A stretch of DNA of 64,000 nucleotides, taken from Rhododendron vialii. Lineage: Eukaryota; Streptophyta; Magnoliopsida; Ericales; Ericaceae. The translations under genes and the position numbers were made by a program. The notes beneath the pieces are model-generated. The model was not told the origin of the DNA, made no database searches, and worked only from the letters and a program-made list of their open reading frames with translations. The stretch is taken from contig NC_080566.1 of NCBI RefSeq assembly GCF_030253575.1, positions 11,355,501-11,419,500 of the forward strand, given 5' to 3'. Of the stretch, positions 44,315-55,712 are shown piece by piece. How positions within the stretch are numbered: position 1 is the first letter of the stretch; each line of letters begins with the position of its first letter.

Positions 44315-44433
44315 GGGTGCGATCATACCAGCACTAATGCACCGGATCCCATCAGAACTCCGCAGTTAAGCGTGCTTGGGCGAGAGTAGTACTAGGATGG
44401 GTGACCCCCTGGGAAGTCCTCGTGTTGCACCCC
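44315..44433 (+). rRNA. 5S rRNA: 5S rRNA gene, consensus
   Basis: Family Y. Confidence 0.96.
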
Positions 44434-44722
44434 TTTTTCGTTTTTGTACGAAATCCCTTCCCCGCCCCCCGTTCCCTTCTTTCATCCGGTCGCCGCAACT
44501 TCGGCTCATTCCGTCCGTATCTTCCCGGAGAGTTTTCGCAGCGATTTTTCGAGCTGCGAGCCAAAATAGCCCCCTTCAGCGGGCACTCTCGGCCGCAGCC
44601 ATCCCTCAAACGGGATACGGGGTCCGGCCGGCGAGACGTGGCCAAGAAAGCCAGAGATAGAGTGAGCAGTGCCCGACGGGGCAGAAAAATGGACCAAAAG
44701 AATTGAAAGCGGAGTGCCTATC

Positions 44723-44841
44723 GGGTGCGATCATACCAGCACTAATGCACCGGATCCCATCAGAACTCCGCAGTTAAGCGTGCTTGGGCGAGAGTAGTAC
44801 TAGGATGGGTGACCCCCTGGGAAGTCCTCGTGTTGCACCCC
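44723..44841 (+). rRNA. 5S rRNA: 5S rRNA gene, consensus
   Basis: Family G. Confidence 0.96.
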
Positions 44842-45129
44842 TTTTTCGTTTTTGTACGAAATCCCTTCCCCGCCCCCCGTTCCCTTCTTTCATCCGGTCG
44901 CCGCAACTTCGGCTCATGCCGTCCGGATCTTCCCGGAGAGTTTTCGCAGCGATTTTTCCAGCTTCGAGCCAAAATAGCCCCGTCAGCGGGCACGTTCGGC
45001 CGCAGCCATCCCTCCAACGGGATACGGGGTCCGGCCGGCGAGACGTGGCCAAGAAAGCCAGAGATAGAGCGAGCGGTGCCCGACGGGGCCGAAAAATGGA
45101 CCAAAAGAATTGAAAGCGGAGTGCCTATC

Positions 45130-45248
45130 GGGTGCGATCATACCAGCACTAATGCACCGGATCCCATCAGAACTCCGCAGTTAAGCGTGCTTGGGCGAGA
45201 GTAGTACTAGGATGGGTGACCCCCTGGGAAGTCCTCGTGTTGCACCCC
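45130..45248 (+). rRNA. 5S rRNA: 5S rRNA gene, consensus
   Basis: Family L. Confidence 0.96.
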
Positions 45249-45540
45249 TTTTTCGTTTTTGTACGAAATCCCTTCCCCGCCCCCCGTTCCCTTCTTTCAT
45301 CCGGTCGCCGCAACTTCGGCTCATTCCGTCCGGATCTTCCCGGAGAGTTTTCGCTGCAGCGATTTTTCGAGCTGCGAGCCAAAATAGCCCCCTTCAGCGG
45401 GCACTCTCGGCCGTAGCCATCCCTCCAACGGGATACGGGGTCCGGCCGGCGAGACGTGGCCAAGAAAGCCAGAGATAGAGGGAGCGGTGCCCGACGGGGC
45501 CGAAAAATGGACCAAAAGAATTGAAAGCGGAGTGCCTATC

Positions 45541-45659
45541 GGGTGCGATCATACCAGCACTAATGCACCGGATCCCATCAGAACTCCGCAGTTAAGCGTG
45601 CTTGGGCGAGAGTAGTACAAGGATGGGTGACCCCCTGGGAAGTCCTCGTGTTGCACCCC
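45541..45659 (+). rRNA. 5S rRNA: 5S rRNA gene, T79A (S1)
   Basis: AGTACAAGG sits next to box C; absent from the other S1 copies, so it arose after duplication. 397 bp unit; spacer has ACGTGTCCAAG. Confidence 0.94.
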
Positions 45660-45937
45660 TTTTTCGTTTTTGTACGAAATCCCTTCCCCGCCCCCCGTTC
45701 CCTTCTTTCATCCGGTCGCCGCAACTTCGGCTCATTCCGTCCGGATCTTCCCGGAGAGATTTCGCAGCGATTTTTCGAGCTGCGAGCCAAAATAGCCCCG
45801 TCAGCGGGCACGTTCGGCCGTAGCCATCCCTCCAACGGGACACGGGGTCCGCCCGGCGAGACGTGTCCAAGATAGAGCGAGCGGTGCCCGACGGGGCAGA
45901 AAAATGGAACAAAAGAATTGAAAGCGGAGTGCCTATC

Positions 45938-46056
45938 GGGTGCGATCATACCAGCACTAATGCACCGGATCCCATCAGAACTCCGCTGTTAAGCGTGCTT
46001 GGGCGAGAGTAGTACTAGGATGGGTGATCCCCTGGGAAGTCCTCGTGTTGCACCCC
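45938..46056 (+). rRNA. 5S rRNA: 5S rRNA gene, A50T and C91T (S2)
   Basis: CGCTGTTAAG changes the first base of box A; GTGATCCCC lies just past box C. 397 bp; GGGGCGGAAAA tail. Confidence 0.93.
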
Positions 46057-46334
46057 TTTTTCGTTTTTGTACGAAATCCCTTCCCCGCCCCCCGTTCCCT
46101 TCTTTCATCCGGTCGCCGCAACTTCGGCTCATTCCGTCCGGATCTTCCCGGAGAGATTTCGCAGCGATTTTTCGAGCTGCGAGCCAAAATAGCCCCGTCA
46201 GCGGGCACGTTCGGCCGTAGCCATCCCTCCAACGGGACACGGGGTCCGCCCGGCGAGACGTGGCCAAGATAGAGCGAGCGGTGCCCGACGGGGCGGAAAA
46301 ATGGAACAAAAGAATTGAAAGCGGAGTGCCTATC

Positions 46335-46453
46335 GGGTGCGATCATACCAGCACTAATGCACCGGATCCCATCAGAACTCCGCTGTTAAGCGTGCTTGGG
46401 CGAGAGTAGTACTAGGATGGGTGATCCCCTGGGAAGTCCTCGTGTTGCACCCC
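46335..46453 (+). rRNA. 5S rRNA: 5S rRNA gene, A50T and C91T (S3)
   Basis: Same gene as S2; spacer has GGGGTTCGGCC. Confidence 0.93.
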
Positions 46454-46731
46454 TTTTTCGTTTTTGTACGAAATCCCTTCCCCGCCCCCCGTTCCCTTCT
46501 TTCATCCGGTCGCCGCAACTTCGGCTCATTCCGTCCGGATCTTCCCGGAGAGATTTCGCAGCGATTTTTCGAGCTGCGAGCCAAAATAGCCCCGTCAGCG
46601 GGCACGTTCGGCCGTAGCCATCCCTCCAACGGGACACGGGGTTCGGCCGGCGAGACGTGGCCAAGATAGAGCGAGCAGTGCCCGACGGGGCAGAAAAATG
46701 GAACAAAAGAATTGAAAGCGGAGTGCCTATC

Positions 46732-46850
46732 GGGTGCGATCCTACCAGCACTAATGCACCGGATCCCATCAGAACTCCGCAGTTAAGCGTGCTTGGGCGA
46801 GAGTAGTACTAGGATGGGTGACCCCCTGGGAAGTCCTCGTGTTGCACCGC
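46732..46850 (+). rRNA. 5S rRNA: 5S rRNA gene, A11C and C118G (S4)
   Basis: GCACCGC ends the gene and breaks the G1-C118 pair. Spacer has GCCGTCGCC. Confidence 0.92.
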
Positions 46851-47128
46851 TTTTTCGTTTTTGTACGAAATCCCTTCCCCGCCCCCCGTTCCCTTCTTTC
46901 ATCCGGTCGCCGCAACTTCGGCTCATTCCGTCCGGATCTTCCCGGAGAGATTTCGCAGCGATTTTTCGAGCTGCGAGCCAAAATAGCCCCGTCAGCGGGC
47001 ACGTTCGGCCGTCGCCATCCCTCCAACGGGACACGGGGTCCGGCCGGCGAGACGTGGCCAAGATAGAGCGAGCAGTGCCCGACGGGGCAGAAAAATGGAA
47101 CAAAAGAATTGAAAGCGGAGTGCCTATC

Positions 47129-47247
47129 GGGTGCGATCATACCAGCACTAATGCACCGGATCCCATCAGAACTCCGCAGTTAAGCGTGCTTGGGCGAGAG
47201 TAGTACTAGGATGGGTGACCCCCTGGGAAGTCCTCGTGTTGCACCCC
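47129..47247 (+). rRNA. 5S rRNA: 5S rRNA gene, consensus (S5)
   Basis: Spacer has CAACTGGACTCGG. Confidence 0.96.
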
Positions 47248-47525
47248 TTTTTCGTTTTTGTACGAAATCCCTTCCCCGCCCCCCGTTCCCTTCTTTCATC
47301 CGGTCGCCGCAACTTCGGCTCATTCCGTCCGGATCTTCCCGGAGAGATTTCGCAGCGATTTTTCGAGCTGCGAGCCAAAATAGCCCCGTCAGCGGGCACG
47401 TTCGGCCGTAGCCATCCCTCCAACTGGACTCGGGGTCCGGCCGGCGAGACGTGGCCAAGATAGAGCGAGGAGTGCCCGACGGGGCAGAAAAATGGAACAA
47501 AAGAATTGAAAGCGGAGTGCCTATC

Positions 47526-47644
47526 GGGTGCGATCATACCAGCACTAAGTCACCAGATCCCATCAGAACTTCGCAGTTAAGCGTGCTTGGGCGAGAGTAG
47601 TACTAGGATGGGTGACCCCCTGGGAAGTCCTCGTGTTGCACCCC
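47526..47644 (+). rRNA. 5S rRNA: 5S rRNA gene, T24G, G25T, G30A, C46T (S6)
   Basis: The most altered gene of the window: CTAAGTCACCAG and GAACTTCGC. Box A and box C are intact. Likely a degenerate copy. Confidence 0.91.
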
Positions 47645-47922
47645 TTTTTCGTTTTTGTACGAAATCCCTTCCCCGCCCCCCGTTCCCTTCTTTCATCCGG
47701 TCGCCGCAACTTCGGCTCATTCCGTCCGGATCTTCCCGGAGAGATTTCGCAGCGATTTTTCCAGCTGCGAGCCGAAATAGCCCCGTCAGCGGGCACGTTC
47801 GGCCGTAGCCATCCCTCCAACGGGACACGGGGTCCGGCCGGCGAGACGTGGCCAAGATAGAGCGAGCAGTGCCCGACGGGGCAGAAAAATGGAACAAAAG
47901 AATTGAAAGCGGAGTGCCTATC

Positions 47923-48041
47923 GGGTGCGATCATACCAGCACTAATGCACCGGATCCCATCAGAACTCCGCAGTTAAGCGTGCTTGGGCGAGAGTAGTAC
48001 TAGGATGGGTGACCCCATGGGAAGTCCTCGTGTTGCACCCC
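47923..48041 (+). rRNA. 5S rRNA: 5S rRNA gene, C95A (S7)
   Basis: GACCCCATGGG. Spacer has GGGACTCGGGG. Confidence 0.93.
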
Positions 48042-48319
48042 TTTTTCGTTTTTGTACGAAATCCCTTCCCCGCCCCCCGTTCCCTTCTTTCATCCGGTCG
48101 CCGCAACTTCGGCTCATTCCGTCCGGATCTTCCCGGAGAGATTTCGCAGCGATTTTTCGAGCTGCGAGCCAAAATAGCCCCGTCAGCGGGCACGTTCGGC
48201 CGTAGCCATCCCTCCAACGGGACTCGGGGTCCGGCCGGCGAGACGTGGCCAAGATAGAGCGAGGAGTGCCCGACGGGGCAGAAAAATGGAACAAAAGAAT
48301 TGAAAGCGGAGTGCCTATC

Positions 48320-48438
48320 GGGTGCTATCATACCAGCACTAATGCACCAGATCCCATCAGAACTCCGCAGTTAAGCGTGCTTGGGCGAGAGTAGTACTAG
48401 GATGGGTGACCCCCTTGGAAGTCCTCGTGTTGCACCCC
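48320..48438 (+). rRNA. 5S rRNA: 5S rRNA gene, G7T, G30A, G97T (D)
   Basis: GGGTGCTATC weakens the terminal helix; CCCTTGGAAG is the third change. 407 bp unit, without the S deletion. Confidence 0.92.
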
Positions 48439-48726
48439 TTTTTCGTTTTTGTACGAAATCCCTTCCCCGCCCCCCGTTCCCTTCTTTCATCCGGTCGCCG
48501 CAACTTCGGCTCATTCCGTCCGGATCTTCCCGGAGAGTTTTCGCAGCGATTTTTCCAGCTGCGAGCAAAAATAGCCCCGTCAGCGGGCACGTTCGGCCGC
48601 AGCCATCCCTCCAACGGGATACGGGGTCCGGCCGGCGAGACGTGGCCAAGAAAGCCAGAGATAGAGCGAGCGGTGCCCGACGGGGCCGAAAAATGGACCA
48701 AAAGAATTGAAAGCGGAGTGCCTATC

Positions 48727-48845
48727 GGGTGCGATCATACCAGCACTAATGCACCGGATCCCATCAGAACTCCGCAGTTAAGCGTGCTTGGGCGAGAGTA
48801 GTACTAGGATGGGTGACCCCCTGGGAAGTCCTCGTGTTGCACCCC
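48727..48845 (+). rRNA. 5S rRNA: 5S rRNA gene, consensus
   Basis: Family L; opens copy 2 of the 14-unit duplication. Confidence 0.96.
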
Positions 48846-49137
48846 TTTTTCGTTTTTGTACGAAATCCCTTCCCCGCCCCCCGTTCCCTTCTTTCATCCG
48901 GTCGCCGCAACTTCGGCTCATTCCGTCCGGATCTTCCCGGAGAGTTTTCGCTGCAGCGATTTTTCGAGCTGCGAGCCAAAATAGCCCCCTTCAGCGGGCA
49001 CTCTCGGCCGTAGCCATCCCTCCAACGGGATACGGGGTCCGGCCGGCGAGACGTGGCCAAGAAAGCCAGAGATAGAGGGAGCGGTGCCCGACGGGGCCGA
49101 AAAATGGACCAAAAGAATTGAAAGCGGAGTGCCTATC

Positions 49138-49256
49138 GGGTGCGATCATACCAGCACTAATGCACCGGATCCCATCAGAACTCCGCAGTTAAGCGTGCTT
49201 GGGCGAGAGTAGTACTAGGATGGGTGACCCCCTGGGAAGTCCTCGTGTTGCACCCC
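49138..49256 (+). rRNA. 5S rRNA: 5S rRNA gene, consensus
   Basis: Family Y. Confidence 0.96.
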
Positions 49257-49545
49257 TTTTTCGTTTTTGTACGAAATCCCTTCCCCGCCCCCCGTTCCCT
49301 TCTTTCATCCGGTCGCCGCAACTTCGGCTCATTCCGTCCGTATCTTCCCGGAGAGTTTTCGCAGCGATTTTTCGAGCTGCGAGCCAAAATAGCCCCCTTC
49401 AGCGGGCACTCTCGGCCGCAGCCATCCCTCAAACGGGATACGGGGTCCGGCCGGCGAGACGTGGCCAAGAAAGCCAGAGATAGAGTGAGCAGTGCCCGAC
49501 GGGGCAGAAAAATGGACCAAAAGAATTGAAAGCGGAGTGCCTATC

Positions 49546-49664
49546 GGGTGCGATCATACCAGCACTAATGCACCGGATCCCATCAGAACTCCGCAGTTAA
49601 GCGTGCTTGGGCGAGAGTAGTACTAGGATGGGTGACCCCCTGGGAAGTCCTCGTGTTGCACCCC
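49546..49664 (+). rRNA. 5S rRNA: 5S rRNA gene, consensus
   Basis: Family G with CATTCCG; partner of 43908. Confidence 0.96.
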
Positions 49665-49952
49665 TTTTTCGTTTTTGTACGAAATCCCTTCCCCGCCCCC
49701 CGTTCCCTTCTTTCATCCGGTCGCCGCAACTTCGGCTCATTCCGTCCGGATCTTCCCGGAGAGTTTTCGCAGCGATTTTTCCAGCTTCGAGCCAAAATAG
49801 CCCCGTCAGCGGGCACGTTCGGCCGCAGCCATCCCTCCAACGGGATACGGGGTCCGGCCGGCGAGACGTGGCCAAGAAAGCCAGAGATAGAGCGAGCGGT
49901 GCCCGACGGGGCCGAAAAATGGACCAAAAGAATTGAAAGCGGAGTGCCTATC

Positions 49953-50071
49953 GGGTGCGATCATACCAGCACTAATGCACCGGATCCCATCAGAACTCCG
50001 CAGTTAAGCGTGCTTGGGCGAGAGTAGTACTAGGATGGGTGACCCCCTGGGAAGTCCTCGTGTTGCACCCC
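49953..50071 (+). rRNA. 5S rRNA: 5S rRNA gene, consensus
   Basis: Family Y; left end of the 7253 bp offset match. Confidence 0.96.
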
Positions 50072-50360
50072 TTTTTCGTTTTTGTACGAAATCCCTTCCC
50101 CGCCCCCCGTTCCCTTCTTTCATCCGGTCGCCGCAACTTCGGCTCATTCCGTCCGTATCTTCCCGGAGAGTTTTCGCAGCGATTTTTCGAGCTGCGAGCC
50201 AAAATAGCCCCCTTCAGCGGGCACTCTCGGCCGCAGCCATCCCTCAAACGGGATACGGGGTCCGGCCGGCGAGACGTGGCCAAGAAAGCCAGAGATAGAG
50301 TGAGCAGTGCCCGACGGGGCAGAAAAATGGACCAAAAGAATTGAAAGCGGAGTGCCTATC

Positions 50361-50479
50361 GGGTGCGATCATACCAGCACTAATGCACCGGATCCCATCA
50401 GAACTCCGCAGTTAAGCGTGCTTGGGCGAGAGTAGTACTAGGATGGGTGACCCCCTGGGAAGTCCTCGTGTTGCACCCC
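50361..50479 (+). rRNA. 5S rRNA: 5S rRNA gene, consensus
   Basis: Family G. Confidence 0.96.
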
Positions 50480-50767
50480 TTTTTCGTTTTTGTACGAAAT
50501 CCCTTCCCCGCCCCCCGTTCCCTTCTTTCATCCGGTCGCCGCAACTTCGGCTCATGCCGTCCGGATCTTCCCGGAGAGTTTTCGCAGCGATTTTTCCAGC
50601 TTCGAGCCAAAATAGCCCCGTCAGCGGGCACGTTCGGCCGCAGCCATCCCTCCAACGGGATACGGGGTCCGGCCGGCGAGACGTGGCCAAGAAAGCCAGA
50701 GATAGAGCGAGCGGTGCCCGACGGGGCCGAAAAATGGACCAAAAGAATTGAAAGCGGAGTGCCTATC

Positions 50768-50886
50768 GGGTGCGATCATACCAGCACTAATGCACCGGAT
50801 CCCATCAGAACTCCGCAGTTAAGCGTGCTTGGGCGAGAGTAGTACTAGGATGGGTGACCCCCTGGGAAGTCCTCGTGTTGCACCCC
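50768..50886 (+). rRNA. 5S rRNA: 5S rRNA gene, consensus
   Basis: Family L. Confidence 0.96.
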
Positions 50887-51178
50887 TTTTTCGTTTTTGT
50901 ACGAAATCCCTTCCCCGCCCCCCGTTCCCTTCTTTCATCCGGTCGCCGCAACTTCGGCTCATTCCGTCCGGATCTTCCCGGAGAGTTTTCGCTGCAGCGA
51001 TTTTTCGAGCTGCGAGCCAAAATAGCCCCCTTCAGCGGGCACTCTCGGCCGTAGCCATCCCTCCAACGGGATACGGGGTCCGGCCGGCGAGACGTGGCCA
51101 AGAAAGCCAGAGATAGAGGGAGCGGTGCCCGACGGGGCCGAAAAATGGACCAAAAGAATTGAAAGCGGAGTGCCTATC

Positions 51179-51297
51179 GGGTGCGATCATACCAGCACTA
51201 ATGCACCGGATCCCATCAGAACTCCGCAGTTAAGCGTGCTTGGGCGAGAGTAGTACTAGGATGGGTGACCCCCTGGGAAGTCCTCGTGTTGCACCCC
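51179..51297 (+). rRNA. 5S rRNA: 5S rRNA gene, consensus (S1)
   Basis: Lacks the T79A of 45541. 397 bp. Confidence 0.96.
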
Positions 51298-51575
51298 TTT
51301 TTCGTTTTTGTACGAAATCCCTTCCCCGCCCCCCGTTCCCTTCTTTCATCCGGTCGCCGCAACTTCGGCTCATTCCGTCCGGATCTTCCCGGAGAGATTT
51401 CGCAGCGATTTTTCGAGCTGCGAGCCAAAATAGCCCCGTCAGCGGGCACGTTCGGCCGTAGCCATCCCTCCAACGGGACACGGGGTCCGCCCGGCGAGAC
51501 GTGTCCAAGATAGAGCGAGCGGTGCCCGACGGGGCAGAAAAATGGAACAAAAGAATTGAAAGCGGAGTGCCTATC

Positions 51576-51694
51576 GGGTGCGATCATACCAGCACTAATG
51601 CACCGGATCCCATCAGAACTCCGCTGTTAAGCGTGCTTGGGCGAGAGTAGTACTAGGATGGGTGATCCCCTGGGAAGTCCTCGTGTTGCACCCC
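51576..51694 (+). rRNA. 5S rRNA: 5S rRNA gene, A50T and C91T (S2)
   Basis: Copy of 45938. Confidence 0.93.
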
Positions 51695-51972
51695 TTTTTC
51701 GTTTTTGTACGAAATCCCTTCCCCGCCCCCCGTTCCCTTCTTTCATCCGGTCGCCGCAACTTCGGCTCATTCCGTCCGGATCTTCCCGGAGAGATTTCGC
51801 AGCGATTTTTCGAGCTGCGAGCCAAAATAGCCCCGTCAGCGGGCACGTTCGGCCGTAGCCATCCCTCCAACGGGACACGGGGTCCGCCCGGCGAGACGTG
51901 GCCAAGATAGAGCGAGCGGTGCCCGACGGGGCGGAAAAATGGAACAAAAGAATTGAAAGCGGAGTGCCTATC

Positions 51973-52091
51973 GGGTGCGATCATACCAGCACTAATGCAC
52001 CGGATCCCATCAGAACTCCGCTGTTAAGCGTGCTTGGGCGAGAGTAGTACTAGGATGGGTGATCCCCTGGGAAGTCCTCGTGTTGCACCCC
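51973..52091 (+). rRNA. 5S rRNA: 5S rRNA gene, A50T and C91T (S3)
   Basis: Copy of 46335. Confidence 0.93.
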
Positions 52092-52369
52092 TTTTTCGTT
52101 TTTGTACGAAATCCCTTCCCCGCCCCCCGTTCCCTTCTTTCATCCGGTCGCCGCAACTTCGGCTCATTCCGTCCGGATCTTCCCGGAGAGATTTCGCAGC
52201 GATTTTTCGAGCTGCGAGCCAAAATAGCCCCGTCAGCGGGCACGTTCGGCCGTAGCCATCCCTCCAACGGGACACGGGGTTCGGCCGGCGAGACGTGGCC
52301 AAGATAGAGCGAGCAGTGCCCGACGGGGCAGAAAAATGGAACAAAAGAATTGAAAGCGGAGTGCCTATC

Positions 52370-52488
52370 GGGTGCGATCCTACCAGCACTAATGCACCGG
52401 ATCCCATCAGAACTCCGCAGTTAAGCGTGCTTGGGCGAGAGTAGTACTAGGATGGGTGACCCCCTGGGAAGTCCTCGTGTTGCACCGC
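52370..52488 (+). rRNA. 5S rRNA: 5S rRNA gene, A11C and C118G (S4)
   Basis: Copy of 46732. Confidence 0.92.
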
Positions 52489-52766
52489 TTTTTCGTTTTT
52501 GTACGAAATCCCTTCCCCGCCCCCCGTTCCCTTCTTTCATCCGGTCGCCGCAACTTCGGCTCATTCCGTCCGGATCTTCCCGGAGAGATTTCGCAGCGAT
52601 TTTTCGAGCTGCGAGCCAAAATAGCCCCGTCAGCGGGCACGTTCGGCCGTCGCCATCCCTCCAACGGGACACGGGGTCCGGCCGGCGAGACGTGGCCAAG
52701 ATAGAGCGAGCAGTGCCCGACGGGGCAGAAAAATGGAACAAAAGAATTGAAAGCGGAGTGCCTATC

Positions 52767-52885
52767 GGGTGCGATCATACCAGCACTAATGCACCGGATC
52801 CCATCAGAACTCCGCAGTTAAGCGTGCTTGGGCGAGAGTAGTACTAGGATGGGTGACCCCCTGGGAAGTCCTCGTGTTGCACCCC
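52767..52885 (+). rRNA. 5S rRNA: 5S rRNA gene, consensus (S5)
   Basis: Copy of 47129. Confidence 0.96.
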
Positions 52886-53163
52886 TTTTTCGTTTTTGTA
52901 CGAAATCCCTTCCCCGCCCCCCGTTCCCTTCTTTCATCCGGTCGCCGCAACTTCGGCTCATTCCGTCCGGATCTTCCCGGAGAGATTTCGCAGCGATTTT
53001 TCGAGCTGCGAGCCAAAATAGCCCCGTCAGCGGGCACGTTCGGCCGTAGCCATCCCTCCAACTGGACTCGGGGTCCGGCCGGCGAGACGTGGCCAAGATA
53101 GAGCGAGGAGTGCCCGACGGGGCAGAAAAATGGAACAAAAGAATTGAAAGCGGAGTGCCTATC

Positions 53164-53282
53164 GGGTGCGATCATACCAGCACTAAGTCACCAGATCCCA
53201 TCAGAACTTCGCAGTTAAGCGTGCTTGGGCGAGAGTAGTACTAGGATGGGTGACCCCCTGGGAAGTCCTCGTGTTGCACCCC
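53164..53282 (+). rRNA. 5S rRNA: 5S rRNA gene, T24G, G25T, G30A, C46T (S6)
   Basis: Copy of 47526 with all four changes. Confidence 0.91.
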
Positions 53283-53560
53283 TTTTTCGTTTTTGTACGA
53301 AATCCCTTCCCCGCCCCCCGTTCCCTTCTTTCATCCGGTCGCCGCAACTTCGGCTCATTCCGTCCGGATCTTCCCGGAGAGATTTCGCAGCGATTTTTCC
53401 AGCTGCGAGCCGAAATAGCCCCGTCAGCGGGCACGTTCGGCCGTAGCCATCCCTCCAACGGGACACGGGGTCCGGCCGGCGAGACGTGGCCAAGATAGAG
53501 CGAGCAGTGCCCGACGGGGCAGAAAAATGGAACAAAAGAATTGAAAGCGGAGTGCCTATC

Positions 53561-53679
53561 GGGTGCGATCATACCAGCACTAATGCACCGGATCCCATCA
53601 GAACTCCGCAGTTAAGCGTGCTTGGGCGAGAGTAGTACTAGGATGGGTGACCCCATGGGAAGTCCTCGTGTTGCACCCC
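53561..53679 (+). rRNA. 5S rRNA: 5S rRNA gene, C95A (S7)
   Basis: Copy of 47923. Confidence 0.93.
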
Positions 53680-53957
53680 TTTTTCGTTTTTGTACGAAAT
53701 CCCTTCCCCGCCCCCCGTTCCCTTCTTTCATCCGGTCGCCGCAACTTCGGCTCATTCCGTCCGGATCTTCCCGGAGAGATTTCGCAGCGATTTTTCGAGC
53801 TGCGAGCCAAAATAGCCCCGTCAGCGGGCACGTTCGGCCGTAGCCATCCCTCCAACGGGACTCGGGGTCCGGCCGGCGAGACGTGGCCAAGATAGAGCGA
53901 GGAGTGCCCGACGGGGCAGAAAAATGGAACAAAAGAATTGAAAGCGGAGTGCCTATC

Positions 53958-54076
53958 GGGTGCTATCATACCAGCACTAATGCACCAGATCCCATCAGAA
54001 CTCCGCAGTTAAGCGTGCTTGGGCGAGAGTAGTACTAGGATGGGTGACCCCCTTGGAAGTCCTCGTGTTGCACCCC
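53958..54076 (+). rRNA. 5S rRNA: 5S rRNA gene, G7T, G30A, G97T (D)
   Basis: Copy of 48320, but the spacer tail is GAGCAAGCAGTG with TGGAAC, and it leads to a different L unit. Confidence 0.92.
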
Positions 54077-54364
54077 TTTTTCGTTTTTGTACGAAATCCC
54101 TTCCCCGCCCCCCGTTCCCTTCTTTCATCCGGTCGCCGCAACTTCGGCTCATTCCGTCCGGATCTTCCCGGAGAGTTTTCGCAGCGATTTTTCCAGCTGC
54201 GAGCAAAAATAGCCCCGTCAGCGGGCACGTTCGGCCGCAGCCATCCCTCCAACGGGATACGGGGTCCGGCCGGCGAGACGTGGCCAAGAAAGCCAGAGAT
54301 AGAGCAAGCAGTGCCCGACGGGGCAGAAAAATGGAACAAAAGAATTGAAAGCGGAGTGCCTATC

Positions 54365-54483
54365 GGGTGCGATCATACCAGCACTAATGCACCGGATCCC
54401 ATCAGAACTCCGCAGTTAAGCGTGCTTGGGCGAGAGTAGTACTAGGATGGGTGACCCCCTGGGAAGTCCTCGTGTTGCACCCC
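54365..54483 (+). rRNA. 5S rRNA: 5S rRNA gene, consensus
   Basis: Family L with TTCCAGCTGCGAG, resembling the first block B unit at 40226. Confidence 0.96.
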
Positions 54484-54775
54484 TTTTTCGTTTTTGTACG
54501 AAATCCCTTCCCCGCCCCCCGTTCCCTTCTTTCATCCGGTCGCCGCAACTTCGGCTCATTCCGTCCGGATCTTCCCGGAGAGTTTTCGCTGCAGCGATTT
54601 TTCCAGCTGCGAGCCAAAATAGCCCCCTTCAGCGGGCACTCTCGGCCGTAGCCATCCCTCCAACGGGATACGGGGTCCGGCCGGCGAGACGTGGCCAAGA
54701 AAGCCAGAGATAGAGTGAGCAGTGCCCGACGGGGCAGAAAAATGGACCAAAAGAATTGAAAGCGGAGTGCCTATC

Positions 54776-54894
54776 GGGTGCGATCATACCAGCACTAATG
54801 CACCGGATCCCATCAGAACTCCGCAGTTAAGCGTGCTTGGGCGAGAGTAGTACTAGGATGGGTGACCCCCTGGGAAGTCCTCGTGTTGCACCCC
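54776..54894 (+). rRNA. 5S rRNA: 5S rRNA gene, consensus
   Basis: Family G. Confidence 0.96.
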
Positions 54895-55182
54895 TTTTTC
54901 GTTTTTGTACGAAATCCCTTCCCCGCCCCCCGTTCCCTTCTTTCATCCGGTCGCCGCAACTTCGGCTCATGCCGTCCGGATCTTCCCGGAGAGTTTTCGC
55001 AGCGATTTTTCCAGCTTCGAGCCAAAATAGCCCCGTCAGCGGGCACGTTCGGCCGCAGCCATCCCTCCAACGGGATACGGGGTCCGGCCGGCGAGACGTG
55101 GCCAAGAAAGCCAGAGATAGAGCGAGCGGTGCCCGACGGGGCCGAAAAATGGACCAAAAGAATTGAAAGCGGAGTGCCTATC

Positions 55183-55301
55183 GGGTGCGATCATACCAGC
55201 ACTAATGCACCGGATCCCATCAGAACTCCGCAGTTAAGCGTGCTTGGGCGAGAGTAGTACTAGGATGGGTGACCCCCTGGGAAGTCCTCGTGTTGCACCC
55301 C
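55183..55301 (+). rRNA. 5S rRNA: 5S rRNA gene, consensus
   Basis: Family L. Confidence 0.96.
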
Positions 55302-55593
55302 TTTTTCGTTTTTGTACGAAATCCCTTCCCCGCCCCCCGTTCCCTTCTTTCATCCGGTCGCCGCAACTTCGGCTCATTCCGTCCGGATCTTCCCGGAGAG
55401 TTTTCGCTGCAGCGATTTTTCGAGCTGCGAGCCAAAATAGCCCCCTTCAGCGGGCACTCTCGGCCGTAGCCATCCCTCCAACGGGATACGGGGTCCGGCC
55501 GGCGAGACGTGGCCAAGAAAGCCAGAGATAGAGGGAGCGGTGCCCGACGGGGCCGAAAAATGGACCAAAAGAATTGAAAGCGGAGTGCCTATC

Positions 55594-55712
55594 GGGTGCG
55601 ATCATACCAGCACTAATGCACCGGATCCCATCAGAACTCCGCAGTTAAGCGTGCTTGGGCGAGAGTAGTACTAGGATGGGTGACCCCCTGGGAAGTCCTC
55701 GTGTTGCACCCC
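55594..55712 (+). rRNA. 5S rRNA: 5S rRNA gene, consensus (S1)
   Basis: First unit of a two-unit S remnant; 397 bp. Confidence 0.96.

Larger units (their letters stand above)
45541..48726 (+). repeat. S1-S7-D eight-gene cassette, copy 1
   Basis: Seven 397 bp units followed by one 407 bp D unit (3186 bp). Five of the seven S genes and the D gene carry distinctive changes (A50T/C91T twice, A11C/C118G, a four-change gene, C95A, then G7T/G30A/G97T). This copy alone also has T79A in the first S gene. Confidence 0.92.
43089..54364 (+). repeat. 14-unit, 5638 bp tandem duplication
   Basis: Copies are 43089-48726 and 48727-54364. Both run L Y G Y G L, seven S units, D, with identical unit lengths and the same gene variants at the same places. 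Differences noticed: T79A in the first S gene of copy 1 only, and a changed last ~70 bp of the D unit spacer (48661-48726 against 54299-54364), which probably marks an exchange point. Confidence 0.9.
51179..54364 (+). repeat. S1-S7-D eight-gene cassette, copy 2
   Basis: Same 3186 bp layout and same gene variants as the cassette at 45541, except that the first S gene matches the consensus and the D spacer tail differs. Confidence 0.92.
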
